From: Gandjariella thermophila
Lineage (GTDB): Bacteria > Actinomycetota > Actinomycetes > Mycobacteriales > Pseudonocardiaceae
Direction: 5' to 3'
Assembly (NCBI RefSeq): GCF_005405885.1
Contig: NZ_BJFL01000031.1
Location: 1 to 60,360 of the forward strand
Length of the DNA stretch: 60,360 nt
The notes beneath the pieces are model-generated. The model was not told the DNA's origin. It saw only the letters and a program-made list of their open reading frames with translations, and ran no database searches. Positions 32,988-41,824 of the stretch are shown piece after piece. Position 1 is the first letter of the stretch; each line of letters starts with the position of its first letter. Both the position numbers and the translations under genes were made by a program.

Positions 32988-34439
32988 GTGCGCGTCGCGG
33001 TCGTCGGTGGCGGGCTGTCCGGGTTGGCGGCCGCGCACCGGCTGCGCGCGCTGCTCGGCGAGGCCGTCACGATCACCGTGCTGGAGCAGGGCGACCGCCT
33101 GGGCGGCAAGCTGCGCACCGTGGAGCTGGCCGGCCTGCGCTACGACGTGGGCGCCGAGGCGTACCTGCACCGCCGGCCCGAGGTCACCGAGCTGATCGGC
33201 GAGCTGGGGTTGGCCGGCGAAGTGGTGCACCCCTCCGGCGCGCCGTCCACCGTCGCGGCCGGCGGCCACCGAAGCCGCATCCCGGCGCGCACCATGATGG
33301 GCGTGCCGGCCTCGGCCGACGCCGTGCGTGAGGTGCTGTCCGCCGACGGGCTGGCGAGTGTCGCCGCCGAGCCGTCGCTGCCGCCGGTGACCCTGGACGG
33401 CGCGGACGTCGCGGTGGGCGCGCTGGTGCGGGACCGGCTCGGCGACGAGGTGGCCGACCGGCTGGTCGACCCGCTGCTCGGCGGGGTATACGCGGGCCGG
33501 GCCGATGCGCTGGGCCTGCGCGCCACCATGCCGGCGCTCGCCGCGGCCCTGGACGCCGGCGCGGGCTCGCTGCTCGCCGCGGCGTCGGCGTCGCTGCCCG
33601 ACCCGGATCCGGGCGCACCCCGCACCCCGGTGTTCGCCACCCTGCGGGGCGGGCTCGGCATGCTGGTCGGCGCGCTCGCCGCCGGGCTCTCCGTGCGACT
33701 GTCCACCACGGTGCGCGGGCTGCGCCGTACCGGCAGCGGCTGGCGGCTGGAACTCGGCTCCGCGGCGAATCCCGAGGCGCTGGACGCGGACGCGGTGGTG
33801 CTCGCGGTGCCCGCACCGGCCGTCCGCAAGCTGCTCGGCGACGTCGCCCCGGCCGCCTCCGCCGCGTTCGGCCGGATCGAGCTGGCGTCCATGGCGGTGG
33901 TGGCGCTCGCGCTGCCGGCCGGCGCGGTGCTGCCGCCCGCTTCCGGGGTGCTCATCGCGGCGGGGGAGCGGCACGCCGACGGCACCCCGTTCACCGCCAA
34001 GGCGTTCACCTTCTCCAGCCGCAAGTGGAGCCACCTCGCCGGCGCGGGCGTGGTCGTGGTGCGCGGCTCGGTCGGCCGGTTCGGCGAGGTCGGCGTGCTG
34101 CGCCGGGAGGACGCCGACCTGGTCGGCACCGTGCGCGCGGACCTGGCCGAGCTGACCGGGATCACCGCGGCACCGGTGGACGCGGTGGTGACCCGGTGGG
34201 GCGGCGGGCTGCCGCAGTACGGGGTGGGGCACACCGACACCGTGGCCACCATCGAGCGCGCCGTCGGAGAGCTACCGGGCCTCGCGGTGGCCGGGGCGGC
34301 GCTGCACGGCGTCGGCCTGCCCGCATGCGTGGCCACCGGACGCGCGGCCGCCGACCGTGTCGCCGCCCACCTCCTGCGCAACCGGGGTTCCCGCGGTGGG
34401 ACGATAAGCGCATGGCCCGCCTCAACTACACCGAGCTGA
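32988..34439 (+). CDS. cgoX: Coproporphyrinogen III oxidase (HemY/HemG-type flavoprotein, CgoX)
   Basis: A 483-residue FAD enzyme that oxidises coproporphyrinogen III to coproporphyrin III. The dinucleotide site [17 protein letters not shown] lies at 3-19 and [14 protein letters not shown] at about 33-46; [27 protein letters not shown] and the C-terminal FAD contact [17 protein letters not shown] fit the protoporphyrinogen-oxidase family. It is called CgoX rather than a protoporphyrinogen oxidase because chdC follows and this lineage uses the coproporphyrin branch. The GTG at 32988 comes 4 bp after hemE, with GGGGGAG in the hemE tail as ribosome site. Its last 28 bp overlap chdC. Confidence 0.92.
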   Translation: MRVAVVGGGLSGLAAAHRLRALLGEAVTITVLEQGDRLGGKLRTVELAGLRYDVGAEAYLHRRPEVTELIGELGLAGEVVHPSGAPSTVAAGGHRSRIPARTMMGVPASADAVREVLSADGLASVAAEPSLPPVTLDGADVAVGALVRDRLGDEVADRLVDPLLGGVYAGRADALGLRATMPALAAALDAGAGSLLAAASASLPDPDPGAPRTPVFATLRGGLGMLVGALAAGLSVRLSTTVRGLRRTGSGWRLELGSAANPEALDADAVVLAVPAPAVRKLLGDVAPAASAAFGRIELASMAVVALALPAGAVLPPASGVLIAAGERHADGTPFTAKAFTFSSRKWSHLAGAGVVVVRGSVGRFGEVGVLRREDADLVGTVRADLAELTGITAAPVDAVVTRWGGGLPQYGVGHTDTVATIERAVGELPGLAVAGAALHGVGLPACVATGRAAADRVAAHLLRNRGSRGGTISAWPASTTPS

Positions 34440-35104
34440 ACAACACGATCCGCTACACCATGTGGTCGGTCTTCCGGGTGGAGCCGGGCCACCTGCCCGG
34501 CGACCGCGGCCCGGTGGCCACCGAGGCGCAGGAGTACCTGGACGCCCTGGACGCGAAGGGCGTCACCGTGCGCGGCGTGTACGACGTCGCCGGGCTGCGC
34601 GCGGACGCCGACTACATGATCTGGTGGCACTCCGAGGAGATCGAGCAGGTGCAGGCCGCGTACACCGGCTTCCGCCGCACCGCGCTCGGCCGGGCGTCCA
34701 CCCCGGTGTGGAGCAACGCGGCGCTGCACCGGCCGGCGGAGTTCAACAAGAGCCACATCCCCGCCTTCCTGGCCGGCGAGGAGCCCCGCAAGTACCTGTG
34801 CGTCTACCCGTTCGTGCGGTCCTACGACTGGTACCTGCTTCCTGACGAGGACCGCCGCCGGATGCTCGCCGAGCACGGCAGGCAGGCCCGGGACTACCCG
34901 GACGTCCGAGCGAACACGGTGGCCTCGTTCGCACTCGGCGACTACGAGTGGATCCTCGCCTTCGAGGCTGACGAGCTGCACCGGATCGTCGACCTGATGC
35001 GCCACCTGCGGGCCAGCGAGGCACGCAGGCACGTGCGCCTCGAGGTGCCCTTCTACACCGGCACCCGGGTCGCCCCCGCCGAGCTGGTCACCAGCCTCCC
35101 ATAG
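34412..35104 (+). CDS. chdC: Coproheme decarboxylase (HemQ)
   Basis: Converts coproheme to haem b, the last step of the coproporphyrin branch. The 230-residue chlorite-dismutase-fold protein keeps the actinobacterial catalytic set: Tyr132 in [11 protein letters not shown], His115 in FNKSHIPAF and proximal haem ligand His155 in [10 protein letters not shown], each three residues before its counterpart in Corynebacterium diphtheriae ChdC (Tyr135, His118, His158). The start [19 protein letters not shown] is conserved, so the ATG at 34412, inside the 3' end of cgoX, is correct and translation is coupled. It ends 96 bp before the convergent SCO6045-like gene. Confidence 0.95.
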   Translation: MARLNYTELNNTIRYTMWSVFRVEPGHLPGDRGPVATEAQEYLDALDAKGVTVRGVYDVAGLRADADYMIWWHSEEIEQVQAAYTGFRRTALGRASTPVWSNAALHRPAEFNKSHIPAFLAGEEPRKYLCVYPFVRSYDWYLLPDEDRRRMLAEHGRQARDYPDVRANTVASFALGDYEWILAFEADELHRIVDLMRHLRASEARRHVRLEVPFYTGTRVAPAELVTSLP

Positions 35105-35200
35105 GTAGCCGAGCACGCGGAGCCGGCGACCCCGGGCCGTTGGCCCCTTGGCGGGCCGGCGGGAAACCGGTGTGCTGGTGGGCCGAGGGGGCCGAAGGAA

Positions 35201-35560
35201 TCACCGTATGTCGGCCCGCCGGCGCCACCACCGGCGCCGGCGGGCGTGACGGGCGGCGAGCAGGCCGCGTGCCGCCAGCCACGCGGCGAACGCGGCGGCG
35301 TCGTCCGCGGCACCGGTGCCGGTGCGCCGCGGGTTGGCACGCGCGTACTCGTCGAACCGCGCCGGGAACTCCTCGCCGAGCAGGTGCGGCAGGTCCGGGC
35401 GGAGCGCTGCGACGACCCGGCGCCGCTTGGCGCGCAGCGCGTCGGCCTGGGCCCGCAGCCGGGCCGGGTCGAACCCGGCCGGGACCGGGCCGCCGGCCAG
35501 CAGCGCGGTGAGCAGCGCCTGCTGCCGGGCCGCGAGGTCGGCGTGGGCCCGCTCGGTCAC
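35201..35560 (-). CDS. SCO6045-like small protein, probable partner of the adjacent MNIO enzyme
   Basis: A 119-residue basic protein. It starts TERAHADLAARQQALLTALL, has a middle segment FDPARLRAQADALRAKRRRV and PHLLGEEFPARFDEYARANP, and ends with a very basic RHARRRRWWRRR tail. The pattern matches the domain found in Streptomyces SCO6045 and next to other actinobacterial DUF692 genes; function is unknown. By analogy with other MNIO systems it may be the substrate-recruiting partner. The GTG at 35560 has GGGAG 6 nt upstream. It lies 134 bp after the MNIO stop, and the gap holds an 8-bp hairpin at 35606-35624. Confidence 0.72.
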   Translation of the reverse strand: MTERAHADLAARQQALLTALLAGGPVPAGFDPARLRAQADALRAKRRRVVAALRPDLPHLLGEEFPARFDEYARANPRRTGTGAADDAAAFAAWLAARGLLAARHARRRRWWRRRADIR

Positions 35561-35605
35561 CGCGGCTCCCTCTCCGCCGCTTCGCGCACCACCGACGACC
35601 GGGTC

Positions 35606-35624
35606 GGCAGGGCTCTGCCCTGCC
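35606..35624 (-). repeat. Perfect 8-bp hairpin between the MNIO and SCO6045-like genes
   Basis: GGCAGGGC (35606-35613) and GCCCTGCC (35617-35624) pair across a TCT loop. It could attenuate transcription so that less of the small partner is made than of the MNIO enzyme, or simply end the upstream message. Confidence 0.5.
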
Positions 35625-35694
35625 ACCCCGGTCGCGGGCCTTACGGCAGGGCGCGCGCTGTGGTCACCTCGGGTATCGCGGCTTGATACGCGCA

Positions 35695-36528
35695 TCAGGG
35701 AGTCCCCTCCCAGGCCGCGCGGATCGCGGTGAGTTCGGCGGCCAGTTCCGCGTCGGCGGGATAGTCGTCGTCCCGTTCCAGCAGGACGCCCGGCGGCCGG
35801 GCACGGTCGCACAGCGCGGCGAGCAGGTCGAGCACCTCGCCGGGCACCGGGTGGGCGTGGCTGTCGTGGTACAGGCCCTCCCGCCACACCCCACCGGCGA
35901 CGTGCACGTACGCCACCCGCTCCAGCGGCACGGTGTCCAGGAAGGCGGCCGGATCGGTGCCGATGTTGTGCGCGTTGGCGTACAGGTTGGCCACGTCGAC
36001 CAGCAGCCGGCAGCCGGTGCGCTCGACCAGTTCGGCGAGGAACGCGCCCTCGGTGAGCTCGGCCTCCGGCCAGTCCAGCAGCGCGGCCACGTTCTCCACG
36101 GCCAGCGGCACCGGCAGTTCCGCCTGCGCGGCCCGCACGTTGGCCACCAGCACGTCCAGCGCGTCCCGGGTGCGCGGCACGGGCAGCAGGTGCCCGGCTT
36201 CCAGGCCGGCGGCGCGGACGAAGCACGCGTGGTCGCTGACCAGCGGGGCGTCCAGCACCTCGGCGAGGCGCGCCAGGTGTTCGACCCGGTGGCGGTCCAC
36301 CGGCTCGGCGCCGCCCAGGGACAGCGTCACCGCGTGCGGCAGCACCGGCAGGCCCCGGTCGCGCAGCAGCTGCACCGACTCGGGCAGCGCGTCCGCTCGC
36401 AGGTTCTCCGCCACGACCTCGACGAAGTCCACCCCGGGCAGCCGCTCCACGGTCAGGTCGATCTCCGGCCGCCAACCGATGCCGACGCCCAGGCTCGGTA
36501 GCCCGGCGCCGCCCCGATCAGCCGCCAC
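35695..36528 (-). CDS. DUF692 multinuclear non-haem iron-dependent oxidase (MNIO)
   Basis: A 277-residue TIM-barrel protein of the DUF692/MNIO family, whose studied members (MbnB, TglH, ChrH) use two or three iron atoms to modify cysteine or asparagine residues in peptides. The metal ligands appear complete: [10 protein letters not shown] near 64, SDHACF near 100, Glu in [10 protein letters not shown] near 147, [11 protein letters not shown] near 180, HVAGG near 215, DSHAHPVPG near 225 and LLERDDD near 250. The GTG at 36528 starts inside the upstream gene and overlaps its Gly/Cys-tail codons by 11 bp, so it is coupled to that gene. The likely substrate is therefore the tail or a partner encoded nearby. 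Confidence 0.88.
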   Translation of the reverse strand: MAADRGGAGLPSLGVGIGWRPEIDLTVERLPGVDFVEVVAENLRADALPESVQLLRDRGLPVLPHAVTLSLGGAEPVDRHRVEHLARLAEVLDAPLVSDHACFVRAAGLEAGHLLPVPRTRDALDVLVANVRAAQAELPVPLAVENVAALLDWPEAELTEGAFLAELVERTGCRLLVDVANLYANAHNIGTDPAAFLDTVPLERVAYVHVAGGVWREGLYHDSHAHPVPGEVLDLLAALCDRARPPGVLLERDDDYPADAELAAELTAIRAAWEGTP

Positions 36529-37426
36529 AGCCACCACCACCGCCACCGCAGCCACCGCCACCGCCGCACGAGGACCCACCGCCGCACGACGCGCCCCCGC
36601 CGCCACCCGAGGACTGGCCGCTGCGCAGCGCGGCCCGCACGTCGTCGTCCGGGAACGCCGCCAGCCCGCTGAGGGCGACCAGGCCGGCGGCCATCGGGGC
36701 GCCGCCCGGCACGAACGACGTGTCGCCCGCCCGGCGCCGGCGGCGGGCGTCGTTCAGCGCCTGCTGCCCGCGGACGGTGATCAGCGGGTCGGGGCGGCGC
36801 AGGAAGGCCACCACCAACCAGGCCGTCAGCGCCAGGTACGCCACCAGCCAGCCGACCGGGCGGTGCAGCACGATCCCGTTGACACAGCGGGTCACGCCCA
36901 CCACGAGCAGCACCACCAGCGGGGCCACCGCCAGCCGCAGCCGCGCCCTGGCCACCGAGGGCTCCACCAGCAGCCCGCCAGCGACGAGAGTCGAGCGGAT
37001 CGGATCCAGTGCGGCGTGCCGCCGCAGCGCGGTGACCAGGTGACCGACCGTGGTGCTGTGGTGCTCTGCGGCCTCGGCGAGTACCGCGGCCTGCACCGGG
37101 TCGGTCACCGTCCGCGCCGCGTGCACCGGCCGTAAGGTGCCCCGCCGTGAGGCGCGCAGCGCACCGGCGTCGACCAGGGCGGCGATCGCGGTCTCGATCA
37201 CCCGGCGCGAGCCGCCCGCCAGGTACGCCACCTCGTGCACGCCGAGCGGAACGTGGTCGGCCGCGCCCGAGGCGAATCCGTTGCGGCGGATGAACCAGCG
37301 GGACAGCACCGCATACCCGACCGCCACGATCAGCAGCAGCGTGTAGACGGCGAGGAACTGCGGGCCGGAGATCCCCCACGGCTCGCTCGCCAGGGCGGGG
37401 CCGGCCAACACCGTCGGGCCGGTCAT
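36518..37426 (-). CDS. TIGR04222-type membrane protein with a Gly/Cys-rich C-terminal tail
   Basis: A 302-residue protein with three hydrophobic segments (about 18-38, 165-183 and 196-214), a soluble part between them ([35 protein letters not shown]) and a low-complexity tail. The final 27 residues are almost only Gly, Ser and Cys, with cysteines at about 281, 287, 293 and 300 spaced 6, 6 and 7 apart. TIGR04222 proteins are known for such near-uncomplex ends. The ATG at 37426 has GGGGAG 8 nt upstream. Overlap with the MNIO gene suggests that the four tail cysteines are modified by that enzyme. This is inference; no function is established. Confidence 0.8.
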   Translation of the reverse strand: MTGPTVLAGPALASEPWGISGPQFLAVYTLLLIVAVGYAVLSRWFIRRNGFASGAADHVPLGVHEVAYLAGGSRRVIETAIAALVDAGALRASRRGTLRPVHAARTVTDPVQAAVLAEAAEHHSTTVGHLVTALRRHAALDPIRSTLVAGGLLVEPSVARARLRLAVAPLVVLLVVGVTRCVNGIVLHRPVGWLVAYLALTAWLVVAFLRRPDPLITVRGQQALNDARRRRRAGDTSFVPGGAPMAAGLVALSGLAAFPDDDVRAALRSGQSSGGGGGASCGGGSSCGGGGGCGGGGGGCGG

Positions 37427-37592
37427 GGTGCCGGCTCCCCGAGCGCCATCACACAGCGGTCGCCGCCGACATCGCGGCCTAATGTGGTGCGGCACATGGC
37501 GGTCTCCTTCCCCCGGGGAAGCCTATGGTGTGGGCGACCTCACGCCGGAACAAGGAGACTTGATCGAGAATTTGGGTTGATCTGGCGGAGAC

Positions 37593-38030
37593 TTAGGGTT
37601 CGGCGTCCTCGCCGGCCGGCACCAACCGCAGCGCCACCGAGTTGATGCAGTAACGCTGGTCGGTCGGCGTCGGGTAACCCTCGCCGGAGAACACGTGGCC
37701 GAGATGGCTGTGGCAGTTCGCGCACAGCACCTCGGTGCGCACCATGCCGAGGCCGCGGTCCTCGCGCAGGATCACCGCGTCGGTGTCCGCGGGGTCGTGG
37801 AACGACGGCCACCCGCAGTGCGATTCGAACTTCGTCTCGCTGCGGAACAGCTCCGCGCCGCACGCCCGGCACTCGTACACACCGACGGTCTTCTCGTCGA
37901 CGTACTCCCCGGACCATGGGGGCTCGGTACCCGCCTGGCGCAGCACGGCGTACTCCGCCGGAGTCAACCGCTCGCGCCACTCCTCCTCGGAGCGCGCCAC
38001 CCGAGGTGTCGCACCGACAACCGGTTCCAT
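37593..38030 (-). CDS. msrB: Peptide methionine-(R)-S-oxide reductase MsrB
   Basis: Reduces the R epimer of methionine sulfoxide in proteins. The 145-residue enzyme has two zinc cysteine pairs (YECRACGAELF near 62 and CANCHSHLGHVF near 110), HCGWPSFHDP near 82 with a cysteine that may act as resolving residue, and the catalytic Cys in DQRYCINSVALRL near 131. The start at 38030 gives the usual length, though GGAAGG is only 1 nt from the ATG; an in-frame GTG nine bases upstream is an alternative. The gene corresponds to Rv2674, two genes from chdC in M. tuberculosis. Confidence 0.94.
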   Translation of the reverse strand: MEPVVGATPRVARSEEEWRERLTPAEYAVLRQAGTEPPWSGEYVDEKTVGVYECRACGAELFRSETKFESHCGWPSFHDPADTDAVILREDRGLGMVRTEVLCANCHSHLGHVFSGEGYPTPTDQRYCINSVALRLVPAGEDAEP

Positions 38031-38103
38031 GCCTTCCACCGTAGCCCGGCCAGCCACACCGGTCCCGGAGTATGGGACGCGCACGGGCCCGCTGCGGCGG
38101 GCG

Positions 38104-38454
38104 TCAGCCGGAGCCGAAGAAGGTGGACAGCACCAGGCCGAGGGTGTCCCACACGGCGACCGCGACGCCCAGCAGGATCAGCCCGATCAGCACGATCGCG
38201 GTCATCCTGCGGTGCCCGCCGAGCCGGTTGGCGGCGTCGGCGAAGTCCTGCACGCCGCCCAGGTAACCCTCCACGGTGAAGCCGGGCCGGTTGCGCTCCA
38301 TCCGGTCCAGGTGCTCGGCGAAGGCGCGCGCCTCGGGATCGTTCGGGTCCAGGCCCACGAGGTCCTCGGTGAACCGCCGCTCCGGCCCCTCCGGCCGGCG
38401 CGTGTTCGGCCCGTGACGGTCGTCCCGGGGCCCGAACCGGTCCGTGCTGCCCAC
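38104..38454 (-). CDS. Small single-pass membrane protein of unknown function
   Basis: A 116-residue protein. The first 40 residues are polar and charged (DRFGPRDDRHGPNTRRPEG), then DPNDPEARAFAEHLDRMER and a PGFTVEGYLGGVQDFADA segment, and one hydrophobic stretch near the C-terminus (MTAIVLIGLILLGVAVAVW) that ends outside or inside with FFGSG. No domain is recognised. The GTG at 38454 overlaps a GGAGGC motif that may serve as ribosome site. It stands between msrB and the asparaginase gene, all on the minus strand, but gaps of 60-70 bp leave operon structure open. Confidence 0.7.
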   Translation of the reverse strand: MGSTDRFGPRDDRHGPNTRRPEGPERRFTEDLVGLDPNDPEARAFAEHLDRMERNRPGFTVEGYLGGVQDFADAANRLGGHRRMTAIVLIGLILLGVAVAVWDTLGLVLSTFFGSG

Positions 38455-38518
38455 GCCTCCACGGTAACCGCGGGTGGCGCGACGGTCCCGCCGCTCGGCG
38501 GCGGCCCGCGGCGCGAGG

Positions 38519-39481
38519 TCAGCCTCGGCCGGCGGGCAGCGGACCCAGCGCCGGGCGGACCGCGCCAACCGGCCGGCCATGGCCGAGCACCGGTTCCTCG
38601 GCCAGCCCGGCGAGCGGGGCCACGTCCACGCCGAGCCGGGCCAGCGCGGCCACCGCGACCACGGCGCGGGCCCGGGCGGCGCCGTCGGCGATCTTCACCG
38701 CCACCGCGGAACCGTCCGGCAGCCCCACCGCGTAGACGCCCTCGGCGCCGTCCTTGGCCACCGCACCGGGCAGCCGCCGCATCAGCGTGGTGACGTCCCG
38801 GCCGGTGCCGCCGACCCACTCCGGGTGGGCGCGCATCGCGTCGGCCACCCGGCGCTCGGCGGTGCCCTCGCCCGCGCCGGCCAGCCGCCCGAACGCGGTG
38901 GCCAGGCCGCGCAGCGAGACACCGAACAGCGGGGCGCCGCAACCGTCCACCGACACCGCGCCCACCGGCTCGCCGGCCAGGTCGGCGAGGGTGTCCGCGA
39001 TGGCCCGCTGCAGCGGATGCTCGGGGTCGAGGTAGCTCTCCGTCGGCCAGCCGCGAGCCACGCAGGTGGCCAGCATGGCGGCGTGCTTGCCGGAGCAGTT
39101 CATGAAGATCGGCGCGGCGTCCCGGCCGGCGGCCAGGTGGGCGCGCCGTGCCGCCTCGCCGAGCGGCAGGTCCGGCGTGCAGCGCAGGGCGTCCTCGGCG
39201 AGCCCGGCGGAGGCGAGGACGCGCCGCGCCCCCTCGACGTGGAAGTCCTCCCCGGAGTGGCTGGCGCAGGCCAGCGCGAGCAGTTCGGGCGGCAGGTCGA
39301 GCCCGCAGCGCAGCATGGCCAGCGCCTGCACCGGCTTGTTCGAGGAGCGGGGGAACATGACGTCCTTGGGCGCGCCGGCGGTGAGCGCGGTGCGGCCGTC
39401 GGCGTCCAGGGCGACCACCGAGCCGTGGTGTACCGACTCCACCAAGTCACCGCGCCAGACCTCGGCCACCACCTCGTGCAC
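38519..39481 (-). CDS. Asparaginase (asparaginase II / AnsA-like family)
   Basis: A 320-residue protein of the Asparaginase_II family, which differs from the classic bacterial asparaginases and resembles serine-lactamase-like amidohydrolases. Motifs include FPRSSNKPVQALAML near 45, the SxxK pair in that stretch, CASHSGEDFH, IFMNCSGKHAAMLATC near 128 and VDGCGAPLFGVSL near 178. It would hydrolyse L-asparagine to aspartate and ammonia. There is no signal peptide. The GTG at 39481 has GGGAG 5 nt upstream; the longer frame to 39547 has no conserved sequence. It stands alone without transporter genes. Confidence 0.85.
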   Translation of the reverse strand: MHEVVAEVWRGDLVESVHHGSVVALDADGRTALTAGAPKDVMFPRSSNKPVQALAMLRCGLDLPPELLALACASHSGEDFHVEGARRVLASAGLAEDALRCTPDLPLGEAARRAHLAAGRDAAPIFMNCSGKHAAMLATCVARGWPTESYLDPEHPLQRAIADTLADLAGEPVGAVSVDGCGAPLFGVSLRGLATAFGRLAGAGEGTAERRVADAMRAHPEWVGGTGRDVTTLMRRLPGAVAKDGAEGVYAVGLPDGSAVAVKIADGAARARAVVAVAALARLGVDVAPLAGLAEEPVLGHGRPVGAVRPALGPLPAGRG

Positions 39482-39629
39482 ACCCGCTCCCTTCCCGCTG
39501 CCCGGACACTGGCCAGCCAGAATGGCATCCGAGGTGGCCGGTGCCAAATCGCCGGCGGCCGGGTGCGGGCCACATCACGAACCTGCGGTGTCCCGGCGCG
39601 GGTGCCGCACCGGGACACCGCACGCCGGG

Positions 39630-40799
39630 TCAGCCCAGGACGCCGCGCACGCTGGCGTGCCCCTTGATCAGGTTGCGGGCGATGGTGCGGCGCTGGATCT
39701 CGTCGGTGCCCTCGTAGATGCGCAGCAGGCGCAGCTCGCGGTACCACCGCTCGACCGGCAGCTCACGCGTGTAGCCCATGCCGCCGTGGATCTGCAGCAC
39801 CCGGTCGACGATCTCGTTGGCCTTCACCCCGCCGTAGAGCTTGGCCATGGACTGCGCCTGCCGGGAGTCCATGCCCTGGTCCACCTGCCACGCGGCGTGC
39901 AGCACCAGCCAGCGCAACGCCTCGATCTCCACCGCCGAGTCGGCGATCATCCACTGGATGGCCTGCCGGTTGGCGATCGGCTCGCCGAAGGTGACCCGGG
40001 TCTTCGACTGCTCGATGGCCATCTCGACCAGCCGCTCGCAGGCACCCAGCGCGCGGGCGGGCAGCAGGTAGCGGCCCTGGCCGATCCACTGCATGGCGAG
40101 CTGGAAGCCCCTGCCCACCTCGCCGAGCACGTTCTCCTCGGGCACCCGCACGTTGTCGAAGATCAGCGACGCCGGGCCCCACTCGCCCATGGTGTCGATC
40201 GGCTCGGACTTCCAGCCCATGTCCCGGTCCACCAGGAAGCAGGTGACCCCGCCGGCGGCGCCCTTGTCCTTGTCGGTGACCGCGAACACCATGGCGAAGT
40301 CGGCCTCGTTGCCGCCGGTGATGAACGTCTTCTCGCCGTTGATCACCCAGTCCGCGCCGTCCTTGCGGGCGGAGGTGCGGATGTTCTTGGCGTCCGAGCC
40401 GGCGCCGGGTTCGGTGATCGCGAAGCAGGAGATCCGCTCGCCCGCGATGGTGGGCAGCAGGTAGCGCTGCTTCTGCTCCTCGTTGGCGTGGAACAGGATG
40501 TTGTCCGCGTAGCCACCGAACCGGAACGGCACGAACGAGCGGCCCAGCTCCGCCTCGATCAGCGCGGCCATCACCGCGGGCAGGCCCATACCGCCGTACT
40601 CCTGCGGGGTCAGCACCCCCCAGAAACCCGCCTGCTTGGCCTTCTGCCGCAGTTCGCGGTGCTCCTCGTGGGTCAGCCCCGGCTCGCCGCGCCGCTCCCG
40701 GCGCAGCACCTCGGGTTCCAGCGGCATGATCTCGCGCCGCACGAAGGTCCGCACCCAGTCGCGGATCTCCCGCTGCTCGTCGCTCAGCGAGAAGTCCAT
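39630..40799 (-). CDS. Acyl-CoA dehydrogenase
   Basis: A 389-residue FAD enzyme that introduces the alpha-beta double bond into acyl-CoA. The N-terminal helical domain starts DFSLSDEQREIRDWVRTFV; the flavin loop is CFAITEPGAGSDAKNI near 125; INGEKTFITGGNEADFA follows; the C-terminal domain has QIHGGMGYTRELPVERWYRE near 345 and IYEGTDEIQRRTIARN near 367, with the Glu usual for the catalytic base. Chain-length preference is not readable. It is divergent from a TetR regulator with a 19-bp near-palindrome between them, so it is probably that regulator's target. Confidence 0.94.
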   Translation of the reverse strand: MDFSLSDEQREIRDWVRTFVRREIMPLEPEVLRRERRGEPGLTHEEHRELRQKAKQAGFWGVLTPQEYGGMGLPAVMAALIEAELGRSFVPFRFGGYADNILFHANEEQKQRYLLPTIAGERISCFAITEPGAGSDAKNIRTSARKDGADWVINGEKTFITGGNEADFAMVFAVTDKDKGAAGGVTCFLVDRDMGWKSEPIDTMGEWGPASLIFDNVRVPEENVLGEVGRGFQLAMQWIGQGRYLLPARALGACERLVEMAIEQSKTRVTFGEPIANRQAIQWMIADSAVEIEALRWLVLHAAWQVDQGMDSRQAQSMAKLYGGVKANEIVDRVLQIHGGMGYTRELPVERWYRELRLLRIYEGTDEIQRRTIARNLIKGHASVRGVLG

Positions 40800-40872
40800 C
40801 GCTGCCGTCCTTTCCGCCACCGTCCCCGGAATCGCGCCGCCGCCCACCCGCCGGACGAGTGTCCCGAGGATT

Positions 40873-40891
40873 AACCGAACGTCGTTAGGTT
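40873..40891. promoter_or_regulatory. TetR-type operator between the acyl-CoA dehydrogenase and tetR genes
   Basis: AACCGAACGTCGTTAGGTT is a 19-bp palindrome with a single mismatched pair (AACC-G-AACG-T-CGTT-A-GGTT). It lies 74 bp before the dehydrogenase start and 107 bp before the TetR start, the place and size expected for an autoregulated TetR site. AT-rich sequence directly to its right (TTGTACTGTACG) may be a promoter. Confidence 0.7.
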
Positions 40892-40997
40892 GTACTGTAC
40901 GTGTACCAGGCGCGGTGGGGACACACGACCCGGTGCGGCATGCGCCACGGCGACGTGACCGCGGTCGGTCGCCGACCCGCGGAGGAGGAGGCAGGCG

Positions 40998-41645
40998 GTG
41001 GGACGGCCGAGCGTTCCGATCCTGAGCAAGCAGCGCATCCGGGACACCGCGCTGGAGATCATCGACCGGGACGGGCTGTCCGGGCTGTCCATGCGCAAGC
41101 TCGCGGTGGCGCTCGGCGTGCAGGCGGCGTCCCTGTACAGCCACGTGGCCACCAAGGAGGAACTGCTGCACGCGGTGGCCAACGACCTCGCCGAGCAGGT
41201 CGACGTGTCCGGCTTCGCCGGCGACGACTGGCGCGCGGCCCTGGCCACCTGGGCCCGGTCCTACCGCGCCGTGCTGGCCGCGCACCCGAACTTCGTGCCG
41301 TTCCTGGCCTACGGCCCGTCCCGGCGGGAGGCGTCGCTGCGGATGGCCGACGCGGTGCACGGTGGCCTGGTCCGCGCCGGCTGGCCGCCCCGGTACGCCA
41401 CCATGATCGGCGCGTCCACCAAGTACCTGGTGGTCGGCGCGGCGATCAGTTCGTTCTCCCGCGGCTTCGAGGACGACGTGCGGGTCTACTGGGACCGCTA
41501 TCCCAACCTCAGCCAGGCGCACAAGCTGCGCCAGTACGCCGACGAGATCGACAGGGACAGCTTCGAGCTGGCCCTGTCCACCTTCCTCGACGGCCTGGTC
41601 GAGTTGCACGCCGCGGTGGCGGTCAGCGCCGCCGGCGCCCCGTAG
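40998..41645 (+). CDS. TetR-family transcriptional regulator
   Basis: A 215-residue regulator with an N-terminal helix-turn-helix (RIRDTALEIIDRDGLSGLSM, then RKLAVALGVQAASLYSHV) and a C-terminal TetR_C-type ligand domain (WRAALATWARSYRAVLAAHP, RYATMIGASTKYLVVGAA). The GTG at 40998 has GGAGGAGG upstream. It is divergent from the acyl-CoA dehydrogenase and presumably represses it through the palindrome at 40873, releasing on an acyl-CoA or related ligand. The ligand is a guess from context. The VYWDRYPNLSQAHKLRQYAD segment near the C-terminus fits TetR_C-type domains. Confidence 0.9.
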   Translation: MGRPSVPILSKQRIRDTALEIIDRDGLSGLSMRKLAVALGVQAASLYSHVATKEELLHAVANDLAEQVDVSGFAGDDWRAALATWARSYRAVLAAHPNFVPFLAYGPSRREASLRMADAVHGGLVRAGWPPRYATMIGASTKYLVVGAAISSFSRGFEDDVRVYWDRYPNLSQAHKLRQYADEIDRDSFELALSTFLDGLVELHAAVAVSAAGAP

Positions 41646-41654
41646 CCGCTGCTC

Positions 41655-41729
41655 CTCCACAGTGGACGGTGGCGCGGCTGGCCGGGGGATGACGCGGGCG
41701 CCGCTCGGGCCGTATCGTCCACTGTGGAG
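41655..41729. repeat. Two inverted copies of a TCCACnGTGGA palindrome
   Basis: CTCCACAGTGGAC at 41655-41667 is the exact reverse complement of GTCCACTGTGGAG at 41717-41729. Each copy also contains an 11-bp palindrome. The pair lies in the 179-bp gap between tetR and the DUF6319-like gene; it could be two operators or one long hairpin with a 49-nt loop. Confidence 0.6.
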
Positions 41730-41824
41730 TAGTGCGGCGGCGCGAGCGGCGTTCGATTCTTGTCGGTGCCATGCGGCAGGCTGCATCCCGACAACGCAAC
41801 GGTCCTGATCGAGGTGAGGCCACA

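Noticed and set aside
32988-34439. Reading the flavoprotein as a protoporphyrinogen oxidase of the classic pathway
   Set aside because: chdC overlaps it and no ferrochelatase-last gene order is present, so the coproporphyrin branch is more consistent.
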